This document shows positions 21,868-31,640 of a stretch of DNA of 64,000 nucleotides, piece by piece. The notes below the pieces were generated by a model. It did not search any database and had not been told where the DNA came from. It saw nothing but the letters and a program-made list of their open reading frames with translations. The translations under genes were made by a program, and so were the position numbers. Origin of the DNA: Terfezia claveryi (Eukaryota; Ascomycota; Pezizomycetes; Pezizales; Pezizaceae); NCBI GenBank assembly GCA_015179025.1, contig WHUX01000011.1, positions 62,001 through 126,000 of the forward strand, in the 5' to 3' direction. Positions within the stretch are counted from its first letter, which is position 1, and the number at the start of each line of letters is the position of its first letter.

Positions 21868-22664
21868 ATGGACCCCCCGCTCCCACCACCAACCCCATCC
21901 AACCATGACACCCCCCACCCCACCTCCCATACCACGCCATCCCCTTCCCCTTGCCCTCCTATCCCCTCCCCTATAATCCCCCCCCTCTCCTTCTCCATGG
22001 TCGCCCCCAACATCTACCGCTCTGGCTACCCCCTCCCCATCAACCACCCATTCCTCACCCTTCTACGCCTCCGCTCACTTATCTACCTCTCCGACACGCC
22101 TCCCCTCCCGCCAACCCTCACCTGGGCGTCCTCCCAATCCCCACCAATCGTAATCCACCACTTCCCTCTCCCTCCAGTCAAAGAGCCATTCGTCGAGAAC
22201 GACCCCGTGGGGATGAAGAAAGCACTCGAAGTTCTTCTGGACAAGCGGAACCACCCTGTGCTGATCCATAGTAACAAGGGGAAGCATAGGGCGGGGGTGC
22301 TGGTGGGGTGTGTGAGGAAGCTGCTCATGCGGTGGGGGCTCGCGGCAACGTTTGCAGAGTATGGGAGGTATGCGGGGGAGAAGGGGGAGGCTGATTTAGA
22401 GGTGAGTTTTCTACATCACCATGGTTTTATTTCTGCGGAGGGGCTGGCTGATGGCAATGGTGGTCTACTTAGTTTATCGAATTGTTTAGTCCCGAGTTGA
22501 CGTTTGACAAGAGGTATGCGCCGGAGTGGCTGAGGGTGCAATATAAAGAGGTTGAAGGCGGCCATTGGGGGCAAGGAGAAGGAGAGGAAAAGTTTCATGA
22601 GGCGCCGGGACATATTTGCAATGATAGGTACCATGCGGATACGCCGCCGCCGATAAAGATATAG
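21868..22664 (+). CDS. Oca2/Siw14-type atypical phosphatase fold, Cys replaced by Ser
   Basis: Plant-and-fungi atypical dual-specificity phosphatase family (Siw14/Oca). Two exons fit: 21868-22401 and 22473-22664 (donor GTGAGT, acceptor ACTTAG), 241 residues. Family blocks are MVAPNIYRSGYP, LRLRSLIYLSD, VKEPFVENDPVGMKKALEVL, NHPVLIHSNKGKHRAGVLVG, EYGRYAGEKGEADLEFIELF and RYAPEWL. The catalytic loop should be CX5R; here the Cys position is Ser135 and Arg141 is kept, so classical phosphatase chemistry is not expected. Yeast Oca2 also has this HSNKGKHR form, as I recall it, so the change is probably ancestral and not damage. Oca proteins act as a complex linked to inositol-pyrophosphate signalling and stress. 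The first 40 residues are Pro/Ser/Thr-rich and poorly conserved. Met44 (the M of MVAPNIYRS) could be an alternative start. Confidence 0.82.
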
Positions 22665-23099
22665 CATTATCATGCCATTGCAGATGTCTCCCCCTTCACT
22701 TGGTATTCTTCACTTAATCTCTTTTCTTGGGGGGCGTTTTAGTTCTGGGATTGCGGTGGGATTTAAATGGTTTAAGTATGTATGCATGAGGGAGGGACAC
22801 GATTAATTCAACATATTACCCTCCTCCCCTCCCGAAGTAGTTTTTCTCTATTTCATATTCTTTCTTGTTTTTCGCTCTTTTTATTAATATTTCCGGCAAT
22901 TACGACCGCACCTCCCACTCCCTCTCCAAAAACCTCACGACCCTTTCTGCTTCCTCCCGCTCTCCGGCTTTCTCCCCAACGACCATTCGTAGCTTTTCAA
23001 CGGTCACATCTTCCGCTAGGGCGGCGATGGAGGGGTACATGTCGTGGAGGACATACGTCGCTACAGCACCAGCATTATGATGAGTTCACAGTCACTACT
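22665..23099. other. Convergent 3' flanks
   Basis: No gene is supported between the convergent Oca2-type gene and the unrecognised minus-strand gene. The sequence is T- and C-rich and is probably 3' untranslated DNA. Confidence 0.45.
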
Positions 23100-23924
23100 C
23101 TATACTGTGGGGGATGGTGGATATGGGGATGGCATAAACAAACTATGTGCCCTTAACGGTGGATCACTACTCATCTGCGCCAGCAAGGCAAGAGATCTGC
23201 CGGATTTCTGTTGCTGTTGCTGTTGTTTTTGTTGCTGCTGCTGAGCGAGAGTCACCCCACTGAAAAGTTTTTCTATGGCAGGAAGCAGGGTGGGTGGAGC
23301 GGTTAGTAGGAGGAGAAGAACGTCGCTGAAGGAAGATTTGGCGGTTAAGTAGAGTCTGTGCATTGCGTTATAATTGTTGTGTTAACACATTTTTCACACG
23401 TATAATGCGAGAGTTAGATCTTGGATTCAATGTACGTACTCGATCTGCCACTTTGCAAACCTTTCCATCCCAAGTACGGCGATGGCTATGGTTGTGGATG
23501 GGTGGGAGGTGGCTTGGACGCTGTTCAGGCGGTAAAGTAAATCGTTCATACTGTCCCCAGACCCAGACCCGCCTCCTGATGAGCCTCCATCATCTTGCCC
23601 GAATTCATACCCGTGCGTGTCGACGATAATACCAATCCCCCCGCCCACCACTCCTCCTCCTCTCCCCACTCCTACTGGAATCCAGATATCGACGTCGCTG
23701 CTACAGGTGCGGAGGATGGAAGTTGGGGGGCTTAATGTGAGGGTGAGGGTGAAGTTGCGGGGTGGTGGTTGTGCACAAGGGTGGAATGAAGGTGGGAGGG
23801 CGGTGCTGATGAGGATTTGTGTGGTGGTGGGGTTGGTGAGGCGAGAGGGTGGAGGTGGAGGTGGAGGTAGGCGTGCTGGTGGTGAGGTCGTGGGGTAGTG
23901 CATTTGGGCGTGGGGAGCTGGCAT
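23100..23924 (-). CDS. Unrecognised 246-residue protein
   Basis: I do not recognise the family. Two exons fit in phase: 23924-23440 and 23355-23100 (donor GTACGT, acceptor GCACAG), 246 residues. The N-terminal 30 residues are Pro-rich. A beta-rich stretch follows (TTTQILISTALPPSF, NFTLTLTLSPP, DVDIWIPVGVG), then a Gly/Ser/Asp-rich loop. The second half looks helical: DSMNDLLYRLNSVQATSHP, TTIAIAVLGMERFAKWQIEL, and FSDVLLLLLTAPPTLLPAIE. A Gln run near residue 205 (QQQQQKQQQQQQK) precedes a weakly structured tail. The alternation of strands and a hydrophobic helix could fit a small alpha/beta fold, but I cannot name it. The exon junction joins WQIE to LYLTAKSSF smoothly, which supports the model. 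The second exon could end earlier through another intron. Confidence 0.55.
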
Positions 23925-25255
23925 TTTGTGTGTGTGTGTATGTGGTTTGTGGGTGGGTGGGTGTTTGAAGGGGGGGGTACCGAGGATGATGGAGATAGAA
24001 GGAGCTTGTGATGGTGAAATAGTATTACCCTCAACTTCGCAACTTGCCGTGTATCAAGCGCCCCATATATATTTTTATTAAAAAAAGAAAAATTAAAAAA
24101 AATTAAAAAAATAAAGAAAAACTTCAGTACTCATATACAGCTCCAGTAAAGTGTGAGACCCAGAAAACCCCTGCGGATTCAAAAATCAATCTACTCTAAA
24201 TATTGACAAAAGAAAAATCGAATTTAAAAAAAAAAAAAAAAAAAAAAGAAGCGAATATGTAGTAAAAAACCAAACTCCTAAACCCGCAATTGAGAGATGA
24301 TCGATTACGGGCGGGAGTGGACGTATGCTCACTTACCTTTCAAAAAAAAAAAAAAAAATTTGTTTTGAGCGACCAAGGAGCACTTGCGCCAGGATAGTGA
24401 CTGGACTTATGTTTGCTTATTGATATAGGTAACCTACAGTAGAGTTTCCCCTTTCTCATACACTCCCATAGAACAACTTTCTTTTCCTTTGTCCATTTGC
24501 ACAAGCGAGATCACAGTTAAATGTGGTAAGTTTGGAGGCTATACACAGCTCAAAACGTTTCCTACTTATAGCCCAATATAAATATATATCAAGCACATAC
24601 ATATAAACAGACATACGATGAAAACTCAGATTCTATTCACTTCAGGGTAATCAAATCAGCCCAGAGTTGGTTTGGAACTATGGGGGTAATGCCTTGTGAA
24701 AAAGCCTTGGTTCATGACACATGATATGGGCGATTCTCGATGACCTATTTTCTGCAACGGAAGATGGGGGGCGACCACAAAAAAATGAGAAGGCGTTTTT
24801 TTCATGCTATGGGGCAACAACTTGTGTGAATATTGTAATTACAACCTATGACGCTGACCTCAGAGTATTACACAGCTAAACAAGGAAATACAGGACCTGG
24901 CAGGGTATTATGAGAGTCAAGACAACGAGAACGAGCAAGTATACCTGTCTCTACGTGCCCCCCACATTGTAACGGCGGGCGCAGGGCTAAACTATGGACG
25001 CGGACTCTAGGGAGCGCACGTTGGCTATTGGGACGTCGGAAGGCTATAGAGGGCGTGGGACGTAGAAGGCTATAGAAGCTCGTGGTTCACCAAAGTTTCG
25101 AGATTTGGAGAAGTCTCATATTGCTATATATAAATACATATACGCGCATGTGAACAAAACGTTCACAAACCCCATTGTTCTTTGCTCTATTTTTCAAAAG
25201 CGACTACGGTTGACGCCAAGATGAGCTAGAAAATCTGCAAGGGAGGGTGCAGATA
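23925..25255. other. A-rich gene-free DNA
   Basis: No coding region is supported. The left part (24065-24360) has several long A runs. Near 25035-25085 the phrase GAAGGCTATAGA occurs twice within GGGACGT repeats. This region begins the repeat-rich island that runs to about 31 kb. Confidence 0.45.
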
Positions 25256-25298
25256 AGCTAAGAATGGGGGATTCGTTCAAATCCCCTCATTCTTAGCT
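25256..25298. repeat. Inverted repeat able to form an 18-bp hairpin
   Basis: Arms 25256-25273 and 25281-25298 are complementary with one mismatch, around a 7-base loop. The left arm reads AGCTAAGAATGGGGGATT. It is in non-coding DNA next to the minisatellite. It does not look like a tRNA T-arm; no matching acceptor, D or anticodon arm was seen. Confidence 0.75.
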
Positions 25299-25539
25299 AA
25301 TGTGACCCCTGCGTGCCACAGGAAGGCTATACTCCTTAGCATGTACAAACCCGCGATGCATATATTCAAACTCGCTGTGCCACAATCCTGCCTGCCTATA
25401 TTCATGTTCACAATGTTCAATCTCAATCTCGCTAAGTTAAATTGGCCTGGAAATGAGGAGTTTATTGGATTATTAAACATTATCAATTGGTAATATGAGC
25501 CTCAAATTCAGCATTCATATAAGCCTTGAAGTCACGGTC

Positions 25540-26430
25540 CAAATGAGCCTAGTATCCGCAAGCAGAACAGCCTGAATATTCGCATCCATGAGCCTAGAAT
25601 TTACAGTTCACATGAGATTAGTATCCATGAGAAAAATGTCCTGAATATTCACATCCATATGAGCCTTGAATTCACCATCAAAGTGAGCCTCCTGAATATT
25701 CCTATTATATAACTTTGAATTCACCCTCCCCATGAGTCCCGCCAGTATTAGCTAGCAAAACAGCTCAGATATTCGCATCCATATTAGCTTAGAATTCACT
25801 GTCCACATGAGATTAGTATTCGCGAGAAAATGTCCTGAATATTCGCATCCATATGAGCCTCGAATTCACCATCCCCATAAGTCCAGTATCTACATGCAAA
25901 ATAGCATGGGATCACCGCATTCATATGAGTAGTCTCAATCAATATGAGCCTCGAATTCGCCGTCCCCATAAGCCTAGAATTTACCGTTCTCATAAGCCCA
26001 GTATCACCTCGAATTCACCGTCCAAAAGCATTGCCTTGCAAAACCGCCTGCATATCCGCATCCATATGAGCCTCGAATTCAGTGTCCAAATGAGCCCAGT
26101 ATTCATTCCCATACAAAAAAGCCTGGATATTCACATCCATATTAGCCTCGAATTCACTATCCTAGTATCCACGAGTAAACCAGCCTGAATATTCACATCC
26201 ATATTCGCATTGAATTCACCGTACCCATGAGTCCAGTATCACCTTGCAAAACAGCCTCGAATTCGCCTTCTAAATAACCCCAGTATCCCATATAAAACAC
26301 CCCAGACATTCGTATCCCTATGAGTCCATCTTTGCCTCGGATTCACCGTCCTTATGAGCCCAGTATCACCTTATAAAACAGCCTGGATATTCGCATCTAT
26401 ATTCACATCGAATTCACTGACTCTGCAAAT
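25540..26430 (+). repeat. Degenerate ~70-bp minisatellite, about a dozen units
   Basis: Variants of one unit recur through almost 900 bases: GCCTGAATATTCGCATCC, ATATGAGCCTCGAATTCACC, GTCCCCATGAGTCCAGTATC, then a short CTTGCAAAACA stretch. Anchors are visible near 25571, 25640, 25691, 25764, 25835, 26048, 26119, 26192 and 26380, so spacing is mostly 60-75 bases with some missing or doubled units. Units differ by many transitions. No reading frame stays open through it. Confidence 0.8.
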
Positions 26431-26792
26431 CCGCATTACTACAAATGCAATAGCTTGACGTGTGCACGTGCCGGTCATTTTGTCTCAGTAGCCTCAGGAT
26501 AATATAGATGACTCAGCGATATCCTTAGCTGCATAGTGAAATGGAACTTTTCATGTACTAACCATAACCATGGCTTTTAAAGCATCGAACGACATGCCAA
26601 CCAGACTACGAACGACATATATAACTGCCACAGTTCTGGTATAGATAAGAGGTTCTGTGTCGTCGCACTGTATACCACTTGTGCTTTATCACCTCCATGA
26701 TATTTGATTACTTTTACTCTATCCCTTTGTTCTAGGTTTAATTTAAATGGGCCGCTATAAAATAACCCTAATATTGGAATTTGGTATTTATT

Positions 26793-26809
26793 ACATGCGA
26801 TATGAGAGT
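26793..26809 (+). repeat. Target-site duplication, left copy
   Basis: The 17-base word ACATGCGATATGAGAGT lies here and again at 29609-29625. The left copy runs directly into a T-run. The pair is read as the duplicated target of the insertion between them. Confidence 0.7.
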
Positions 26810-27750
26810 TTTTTTTTTTTTTTTTTGAAGTCTATATGTCTATGGAGCCTTAGGCTATGAGACGGCCTGGAACCTTTGACGGAACCTTCATTGGGAGCAG
26901 TCGACCCCCAAGAAACTACTACTAATAATACTGTAAAAGACCCGCCCTCTGTAAGAACTGTGTGGAGGTGCAAAATGCCAGACTATCATGCAGTGCACAA
27001 ATCCATTCTCTTCCTTCCTCACTCAAAGTCATAAGCCTCGATTGGGAGCCAGCATCCCCTCATCTTCAGGTGGCTCCCTATGGCTAACTTTCTGTTAAAA
27101 AATACTACAACGGAGCTAGTAGCTTTACCAAATCTCTGGTTACCCCCAAAAAGCTAACATATGCCCAAAATTACCCTCACTCCCATATCTTATATGATAT
27201 CTGTCATGGGTCTCTGGCAGGGGACCCTGTGAATCACTATTACCTTCGCTAAGCTGTTGTTGCTAGGTGGTGTGTTCTGCGGGGGTGTTTTGGCTGGTCA
27301 GGATTTTTTTCTAGCCTTTGCTGCCAGATGTAGTGCAGCTGGTTTTTTGGTAGTTGGGGGTGCCACTACCGGGGCCTCGTCCTCATCTTCATACCTGGAT
27401 AGGACTTCGTATGTATCTAACTTTCATTACCATATCTTGCTCCACCCTCAAGTCTGTCTATACTGCTACTTCTACAACCTCCATATTCACCTCCTGGTCA
27501 GTCTGGGAGGCCGAGGTAACTGTCTCAACTGGTAGTGCCTTCCCTTTTGACTGCCATTTCTTCCTAGTGTGCGCATCGGCTCGAGTCGAGGTGAGTTCTA
27601 CTACTATTTTTCCTACTCGGTACTCGCACCGACGCCTATTCTTCCGAAGCCAACTCGCCGCCGGCTCGGCGACTACTTGGTGATCGACTGAGTCCTCGCC
27701 AAGAATTAGTCACCCATGTTTCACCTCGGTCTTGGTTTCGTGTTTTCTTG

Positions 27751-27846
27751 GTCACGGATTTCTATTTTCTGTCACGGATTGCTCGGATCCGTCCTCCTGT
27801 CATGGATTGCCCCGCCTGTCACGGATTCCTCCTCCTGTCACGGACT
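27751..27846 (+). repeat. GTCACGGATT short tandem array
   Basis: Five copies of GTCACGGATT or one-base variants start at 27751, 27771, 27799, 27818 and 27837, so the spacing is 19-28 bases. One copy has C-to-T (GTCATGGATT). It lies in the non-coding 3' part of the retroposed insertion. Confidence 0.7.
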
Positions 27847-28312
27847 TGAACTTTTCCTTCCCGCTCAATACTTACTGCCATTTCTCAACTGCGTTCTACT
27901 AGTGGCTAACCTTCCGTCCATTCCCCCGTCGTTCTCCTGTATAATCTTACCCTGCCTTGGGTGCTAATGTGAATTACATTCATTGATACCTCATCAATTT
28001 CTGCACACTCTGATTCTCATAAAACGAATCACTTTAATCCAAGCAATCCGTTACAGTGGAGGTAATCGGTGACAGTGACGGTGTGTTCAGTCGAATTGTA
28101 TGAAGCATATATTGAGAAACTGGTCTTCCAGTCGAGCAATATGCGTCAGTAGATGACACTAAGGCTTGGCGAGTAGTCGACGGCTACTCGGCGCTGGCCC
28201 GAGTAATTCAGAGCGACATATAGCCGACTCGCCGAGTTGGAGGCTTAGGCAAAACTCGGCCGGCGCGAGTCTTGGCGAGGCGGCGCGGGGAAAAATCGCC
28301 TCGGTGCGCACG

Positions 28313-29248
28313 CTATAAATTCTTCCGCTCAGCAACCAACAGCTTCCTTGACTTCTCTCCCATCTCTTTCTCTGCCCACTCCTTCCAATTTCTCTCACAA
28401 ATCTGTAATTGCTACCCCACCATCTCATCTCGGTCAACTAGCCTCTTTTTTTCCAGCGTCACCTCCTTCAGCTCCTGCTTTACCTCCTCACACTCCCTCC
28501 GAGCCTCACTACACATCCGGTATGCATCCCTTTGCATCATCCTAGCTTCTATAAGTTCCTTCTCGGCACTTCCCTTCGTCGAGCAGGCCTTGACTTGGTG
28601 CTTAAGAATTGCAATCTCATCCTCCAATATGGTTTCCCTATCTTGTGCTTAATCCAGGTCGGTGAGATACCCATCCCGTTCCTTGAGAACCTTGTCTACA
28701 TACAAAGATATATTATCTCTCCCCTTAAACTCAACTGATCCATCCTCTCTTAAAATCGCTTCAACAAATCTGAAGTCAGTACCTTCTGGTGCTCCTTCCC
28801 CTCCTACCAGGTTGACTATATGTTTAAGTAAAAACAGGCCTATTGTCTTCCATTCATCCAAGTTCATGGAATTGAATCTCCTCTTCCTTTCCTCCCTTCC
28901 CCATCCATCAATTTCTGCCTCATCATCTGTATCAAGAAAACCCATTGGATTGCCCTTCACCACCCACTGACCATACGTCTCCTCCTCTGAGCTAGAACTT
29001 GCCTCCTTCTCCTCATCCTCCTCCTCCTCCTCCACAACCACCTGCCTTTTTCTTGTCATCAAACTGCTCCCGTTGAGCTTACTCCCTGATCTCTCCTTGA
29101 GGATCGTAGGCAACTCTACCCTTGGTGTATCCTTGGGTGTCGGAAGTTGACATGGATCCGGAGTCTCGTACCTTGGTTTGTTTTCTAGGTTAGGGACCGC
29201 CAGAGGTCTGGCGGAGGCCTTACCCCTACCCTTGCGGTTTTGTGGCAT
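28313..29248 (-). pseudogene. Gag/ORF1-like coiled-coil ORF with two nonsense codons
   Basis: One continuous 312-codon frame starts with ATG at 29248 and ends at 28313, interrupted only by TAA at 28651-28649 and TAG at 28414-28412. Both are what single C-to-T changes of Gln codons (CAA, CAG) would give, which is the repeat-induced point mutation pattern. The N-terminal 80 residues are basic and Pro-rich (MPQNRKGRGKASARPLAVPN). An acidic stretch follows (VVVEEEEEDEEKEASSSSEE). Next is a more structured segment (NLDEWKTIGLFLLKHIVNLV, DISLYVDKVL-like). The C-terminal third is coiled coil (EDEIAILKHQVKACSTKGS, EECEEVKQELKEVTLEKKRL-like). No zinc knuckle or RT is seen. A retroelement structural protein is the likely origin, from context; a host gene copy is possible. 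Confidence 0.55.
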
Positions 29249-29608
29249 CCCTGAAAGGTCTGGTTAAATTCCCCGAAGAAATCTGACCTCCCATCCGAAG
29301 GGGACCCAAGGTCTTGTGCTGCTATTGGGGTTGCAACGCGCTGCTCTATACTGTAGCCTGAGCCTCCAAGTGTACTGTTGTATCCACCAATCACCTATGA
29401 ATACGGTTGCAACATTGGAAAAATCGCCCCGTGTTGTAGCAAAACTCGAGCCTCTGGGGGATTGCGTAGCTCTCTTCAAATAAGTCCGAATTTTGGATAT
29501 TCGTGCTCTGCTCGTTCCGCTCTGTTGTTTGCTGTTTTCTCCGACGACGGAAACCCTCTGGTTGTTGAGATCGACCAAGTGGGCTCGTTCTGCATGGTGT
29601 TGTCGTCG

Positions 29609-29625
29609 ACATGCGATATGAGAGT
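29609..29625 (+). repeat. Target-site duplication, right copy
   Basis: Second copy of ACATGCGATATGAGAGT, identical to 26793-26809. It marks the 5' boundary of the inserted element. Confidence 0.7.
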
Positions 29626-29714
29626 GTCGCTGTAGTATTGTAGATGGCCCGGACAATCCTGGAACGGCCCGGTCCATACCAGTATGGACTGAATCCCGGA
29701 ACGGACCAGAACAT

Positions 29715-30830
29715 ATATATGTTCTGGGCTGCTCGCGGGCAGCATATGCCTCCCGCGGGCGGCATAACTACTGTGCCGGCCGCGGGCAATTAATATAATT
29801 CCTCAATTTGGTAAATCTCAATCGTATAAAACATTCTGCGACACTCAAAAAACTCCCTAAGAGGTTATTTTGACCGCCTTATTGACATCACATACCCTTC
29901 CTGTTGATTAGGGAGAGATGGCAGATATTGAACAGGGGAGAATTGCGCAAAAAGCCTTTCAGATGGTGAAGTACATGCTGGTGACGTTAACAACTCATCA
30001 CCTGCATGTCTGATGATGAGGGAAGAGGATACTGAGTTTATTGCTGCACTAGAATCCGCAACGTTTGGATATTTGGAGATTAGTTGCTTATCCCCGCGGG
30101 TTCCTATTATATCAACCATCTTGTGCTGAATATTGATACGCTATGTGAAATTCAGTCAAATTTGGAGCAATCATAATTATAATATCTTTTGTCTACATCT
30201 TGTTGCTCCATTGATTTTTATACTAGAAAAATCCCGGCTATTCCTTACTTATATCCTCCAGGTAAGGTGCAAAGCGGTACTTTTTTTATATGCAGATTGC
30301 TAAGGTACTCCAAGTTCTTGATTTTAAACCAAAACGAAGCAGGTTCTACCTAGCGTTATACAACAGGTAGATGCTATTTTACAACAAAGCTCATATTTTT
30401 GCAGTTGTGATATTGCTAAACCCGATAACCTTACCCAACTACTGACCTTACGGGCTTAGAGAATGATATTTCAGATACTCTAACTGCTCGGTAAACCACA
30501 GTTCGCCAGGCATCTATAACTACTGGTGTTGCAAAAACTTCTACTCTAATTGTTGTCGCCGATACTTTAAGACTAATCTGAAATCCTTAATTTATTACAT
30601 ACGAAAGTATTAACAGATCATGGCTGTGTTGCTCTAGCTGAACCAAATTGGAATGTTTGAGGGGGGTCTAATTGATTGGGAAATCAATGAATCTTTTGCA
30701 GTCGCTGGGAGATTATCAATTCTTTTTTTTGTCTAGTAAATCAGTACTCGTGTTAAACCTTTACCAATACACCAAATTGAGGAATTATATTAATTGCCCG
30801 CGGGAGGCATATGCGGCCCAGAACATATAT
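29715..30830. mobile_element. Non-autonomous DNA transposon with terminal inverted repeats
   Basis: The two ends are inverted copies of each other. Shared blocks, read inward from each end, are ATATATGTTCTGGGC, GCATATGCCTCCCGCGGGC and AATTAATATAATTCCTCAAT followed by TTGGT. The left arm is longer: it has about 12 extra bases (TGCTCGCGGGCA) after the first block and 27 extra bases after the second. Inside is AT-rich DNA with one 84-codon minus-strand frame (29865-30119) and no recognisable transposase. The exact ends and target duplication are unclear because the outer bases are ATATAT. A MITE-like derivative of a TIR transposon is the best reading. Confidence 0.7.
29865..30119 (-). CDS. Small ORF inside the TIR element
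   Basis: An ATG-started frame of 84 residues (begins MVDIIGTRGDKQLISKYPNV). It lies fully inside the inverted-repeat element. It has no recognised domain and no DDE-type motif. It may be a relic of a transposase or a chance frame; coding status is doubtful. Confidence 0.25.
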   Translation of the reverse strand: MVDIIGTRGDKQLISKYPNVADSSAAINSVSSSLIIRHAGDELLTSPACTSPSERLFAQFSPVQYLPSLPNQQEGYVMSIRRSK

Positions 30831-31640
30831 GGTAAGAAGTCACCCTAAGTCATCTCTTCCTTGTATTGCACTTACCGAGGTATTCACTCGTCTTTGCGAG
30901 CGGACTCCAGCACGCCGAAGGTTATTGAATAGGCGGTTGAGCATTGTGCGAGACTGGCGGAGAGTAGAGGGATCGCTGGATCGATGGGATGAAAGCGATA
31001 GAAGACGCTCGATCGCCTCGGTACCTCAAAAGCTGGTGGGAAAAGGAAGTTACATTATATAAGCAACTTGAAGTGAGAACACAAGACGCTTTTGGAGTAG
31101 TCTTGCATATAGAAGCAATAACCACCCACGGAAAATAAAGTGCAGCAAAGAAAATATGGAGAGGTTAAAAAAAAAACCAGCCCAATAGCTATCGGATCGA
31201 GACTACCCAATAGCAAGCAAACATAACAACACAAACCGTTAAAGCAACCCATGAACTGTACAACCACTCTTCCTCATGTAATAATTTTCACCCCCGTAAT
31301 TATGCGCCTTCTTCTTAGCAGCCTTCTCTGCTGCGAGCCTGTTGTCAACCCCTCCCTCCATCCCCCAGCACGATTGGAGTTCTTCTCTTGACTGAGATGG
31401 GACAGGAAAGGGTACATTCCAACACGTTACTTGCATAGATGCAGACACATACTACGACACCTGCTGTAATTATATAAAGGCAAACGCAGACGGCCGTGAT
31501 TGGTGAATTACTCCTATTTTGTAGCTGTTAGCTAATCTCACTACCAGCTTGAACAGATGATTGGGGACATCAAGCTTCAAAATTAGTTTCAAATATCTAG
31601 AGTCGATGGGATATCGGAATATAAATATATGAAGAAACAC
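30831..31640. other. Gene-poor flank of the mobile-element island
   Basis: No gene is supported. The left part (30840-31060) is richer in GC than its surroundings and has open frames on both strands without family features. It may be a fragment of another element. Confidence 0.4.

Larger units (their letters stand above)
26810..29608 (-). mobile_element. Retroposed insertion with poly(A) tail (minus orientation)
   Basis: The segment is bounded by two identical 17-bp words and begins with a T-run of 17-18, that is, a poly(A) tail on the minus strand. Flanking duplication plus a terminal poly(A) is the mark of target-primed reverse transcription by LINE-type elements. Reading on the minus strand, a 312-codon coiled-coil ORF near the 5' end is broken by two stops (listed separately). 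The 3' 1.5 kb has no long frame, and no reverse transcriptase was seen. It is therefore either a non-autonomous or internally decayed element, or a retroposed transcript. The region also contains five short GTCACGGATT repeats (27751-27846). Confidence 0.6.

Noticed and set aside
25256..25298. Possible tRNA T-arm (GATTCGTTCAAATCCCC looks like a B box)
   Set aside because: No D-arm, anticodon arm or acceptor stem can be fitted around it; a simple hairpin explains the pairing.
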